From contig CAJMQA010000219.1 in NCBI GenBank assembly GCA_905215395.1, positions 1 through 5,937 on the forward strand: a stretch of 5,937 nucleotides of DNA, written 5' to 3'. This DNA comes from an uncultured bacterium (lineage in GTDB: Bacteria > Bacteroidota > Bacteroidia > Bacteroidales > Marinifilaceae). A model generated the notes under the pieces. The model did no database searches, had not been told where the DNA came from, and was given only the letters and a program-made list of their open reading frames with translations. Positions 4,808-5,937 of the stretch are shown one piece after another; position 1 is the stretch's first letter, and every line of letters begins with the position of its first letter. Made by a program: the position numbers and the translations under genes.

Positions 4808-5937
4808 ATGTTGGTGTAGCATTCAATCATAAGTATCCGTTTCTCTGGCTTCTGCCGGCATTAATCGCCGGCATAGTATGCAATTGCCAGCTATCTTTCA
4901 CTCCCTATCTGTTTTTGTTACTGATCGTCTGTAAACTATTTTTCAGAGTTCCGGGACACCTGTCAGATATCCTGCTGCTATTTTGTGTATTTTGCTGCGG
5001 TTCAATCATCTCCTCCCCTCCGATACTTCATCCCGATCCGACAGCGATCTACACTATCCGTAGCCGATGTGAAGAAAAGCTCCCCCATAACAATTATATT
5101 CTGTCTGCTTGCAACCAGAAATTTTATTTGAGCCACTATTATACCGACACCAACTACCGTTCCGGTGATTCACTCATATTTCACAGCCGTATTCTTCCGG
5201 TAAAAGAGAACAGCAATCCCGGGGAGTTCAGTTATGCACGTTATCTGAAACAGCGAGGAGTATTTTATCGTTTACAACCCACATCCCCCATTGTACAATC
5301 AGGTCATTCCCGGGATATCTATTCCCTCTTTCAGGATCTTCGGCAACAAGCATTGCACAAAACAACACGCTTGTTTACAGATACCACCCAAAGAAACCTG
5401 ATTAATGCTCTCTGTCTGGGATACAAAAATGATCTGAACGAAGAAGTAGAACACTTATTTACAACCACCGGAACCATTCATCTGCTTTCCGTTTCAGGTC
5501 TGCATACCGGAGCCATTTATCTTTTTTTGCTGTTCTTATTCAAACTATTTCATCTGAACGGCCATAAAACGGAATTGCTCATTCTGCCTTTATTATGGGG
5601 GTATGCCTGCCTCACAGGCTTGTCGCCATCTGTCACGCGTGCAGCCACAATCCTTTCTTTTATCACTTTCGGAAAAGCTTTCAGCCGCACCTATACCCCT
5701 TTGAATTCCGTTGCTGCATCAGCATTTTTTACCTTACTTTCACGCCCTTATACTCTTTTTTCATTAAGTTTCCTGTTATCTTACAGCGCTTATTCCGGTA
5801 TTGTACTCCTTTACCCCTACTTTTTCAACCTCCCGGGACGTTTACCCGGTTTTTATTCCAAAATATATGCTTGTTGTTGCATCACACTGGCAGCTCAATT
5901 ACCCACCCTACCACTCACAGCCTACTATTTTCATACC
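4808..5937 (+). CDS. comEC: ComEC/Rec2-family DNA-uptake channel protein (3' end missing, start apparently frameshifted)
   Basis: ComEC forms the inner-membrane channel that passes single-stranded DNA into the cytoplasm during natural transformation. An uninterrupted frame from 4777 to the window end (374 codons from 4816) encodes three hydrophobic segments: FLWLLPALIAGIVC (4840-4881), TPYLFLLLIVCKLFF (4900-4944) and ILLLFCVFCCGSII (4969-5010). A soluble domain follows with NPGEFSYARYLKQRG (5215-5259), as in the N-terminal ComEC (DUF4131) region. The competence-domain signature TIHLLSVSGLHTG (5473-5511) and further membrane helices come next. The frame contains no ATG, GTG or TTG before the first helix. 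The natural ATG at 4808 is in another frame and meets TAG after three codons. Removing one GT from GTGT at 4814-4817 would give MLVAFNHKYPFLW in frame. So the gene may be inactivated, started oddly, or affected by a sequence error. Family identity is firm; function in transformation is inferred. Confidence 0.85.

Overview
The window looks like chromosomal DNA from a Bacteroidales bacterium (Bacteroides, Parabacteroides or a close relative). The signs are promoter -7 elements of the TAnnTTTG type, a tRNA 3' end with no encoded CCA, AT-rich intergenic DNA, and typical Bacteroidetes versions of DivIC/FtsB, RuvX, peptide deformylase and ComEC. This placement is inferred from sequence style; no database was searched.

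Left part (1-1115). The window opens with the last 17 bases of a tRNA, most likely tRNA-Asp, followed by a strong terminator. About 790 bases with no intact gene follow. On the minus strand this stretch holds a broken ECF sigma factor gene. Its region 2 is clear and continues in frame past one TGA that replaces an expected tryptophan codon. Further along the same strand are a frameshifted stretch and a helix-turn-helix-like remnant, both weaker calls.

Middle (1077-3254, minus strand). Carbamate kinase (arcC) and ornithine carbamoyltransferase (arcB/argF type) lie in that transcription order, each with a possible promoter, and end at a strong terminator. Together they can turn citrulline plus phosphate into ornithine, ATP, CO2 and ammonia, the lower half of the arginine deiminase pathway. 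No arginine deiminase gene is in the window.

Right part (3405-5937, plus strand). Divergent from arcC is a tight housekeeping cluster: a DivIC/FtsB-like division protein, ruvX (pre-16S rRNA nuclease/YqgF) and def (peptide deformylase). A good -7 element sits only 7 bases before the first start codon, so the mRNA is probably nearly leaderless. The cluster ends at a hairpin terminator. A comEC/rec2-type DNA-uptake channel gene follows and runs off the window. Its reading frame has no usable start codon, and the natural ATG is out of frame by what looks like a duplicated GT.

I found no convincing new multi-gene system. The most unusual points are the broken sigma factor and its neighbouring remnants, the frameshifted start of comEC, and the leaderless start with competing hairpins in the division gene.
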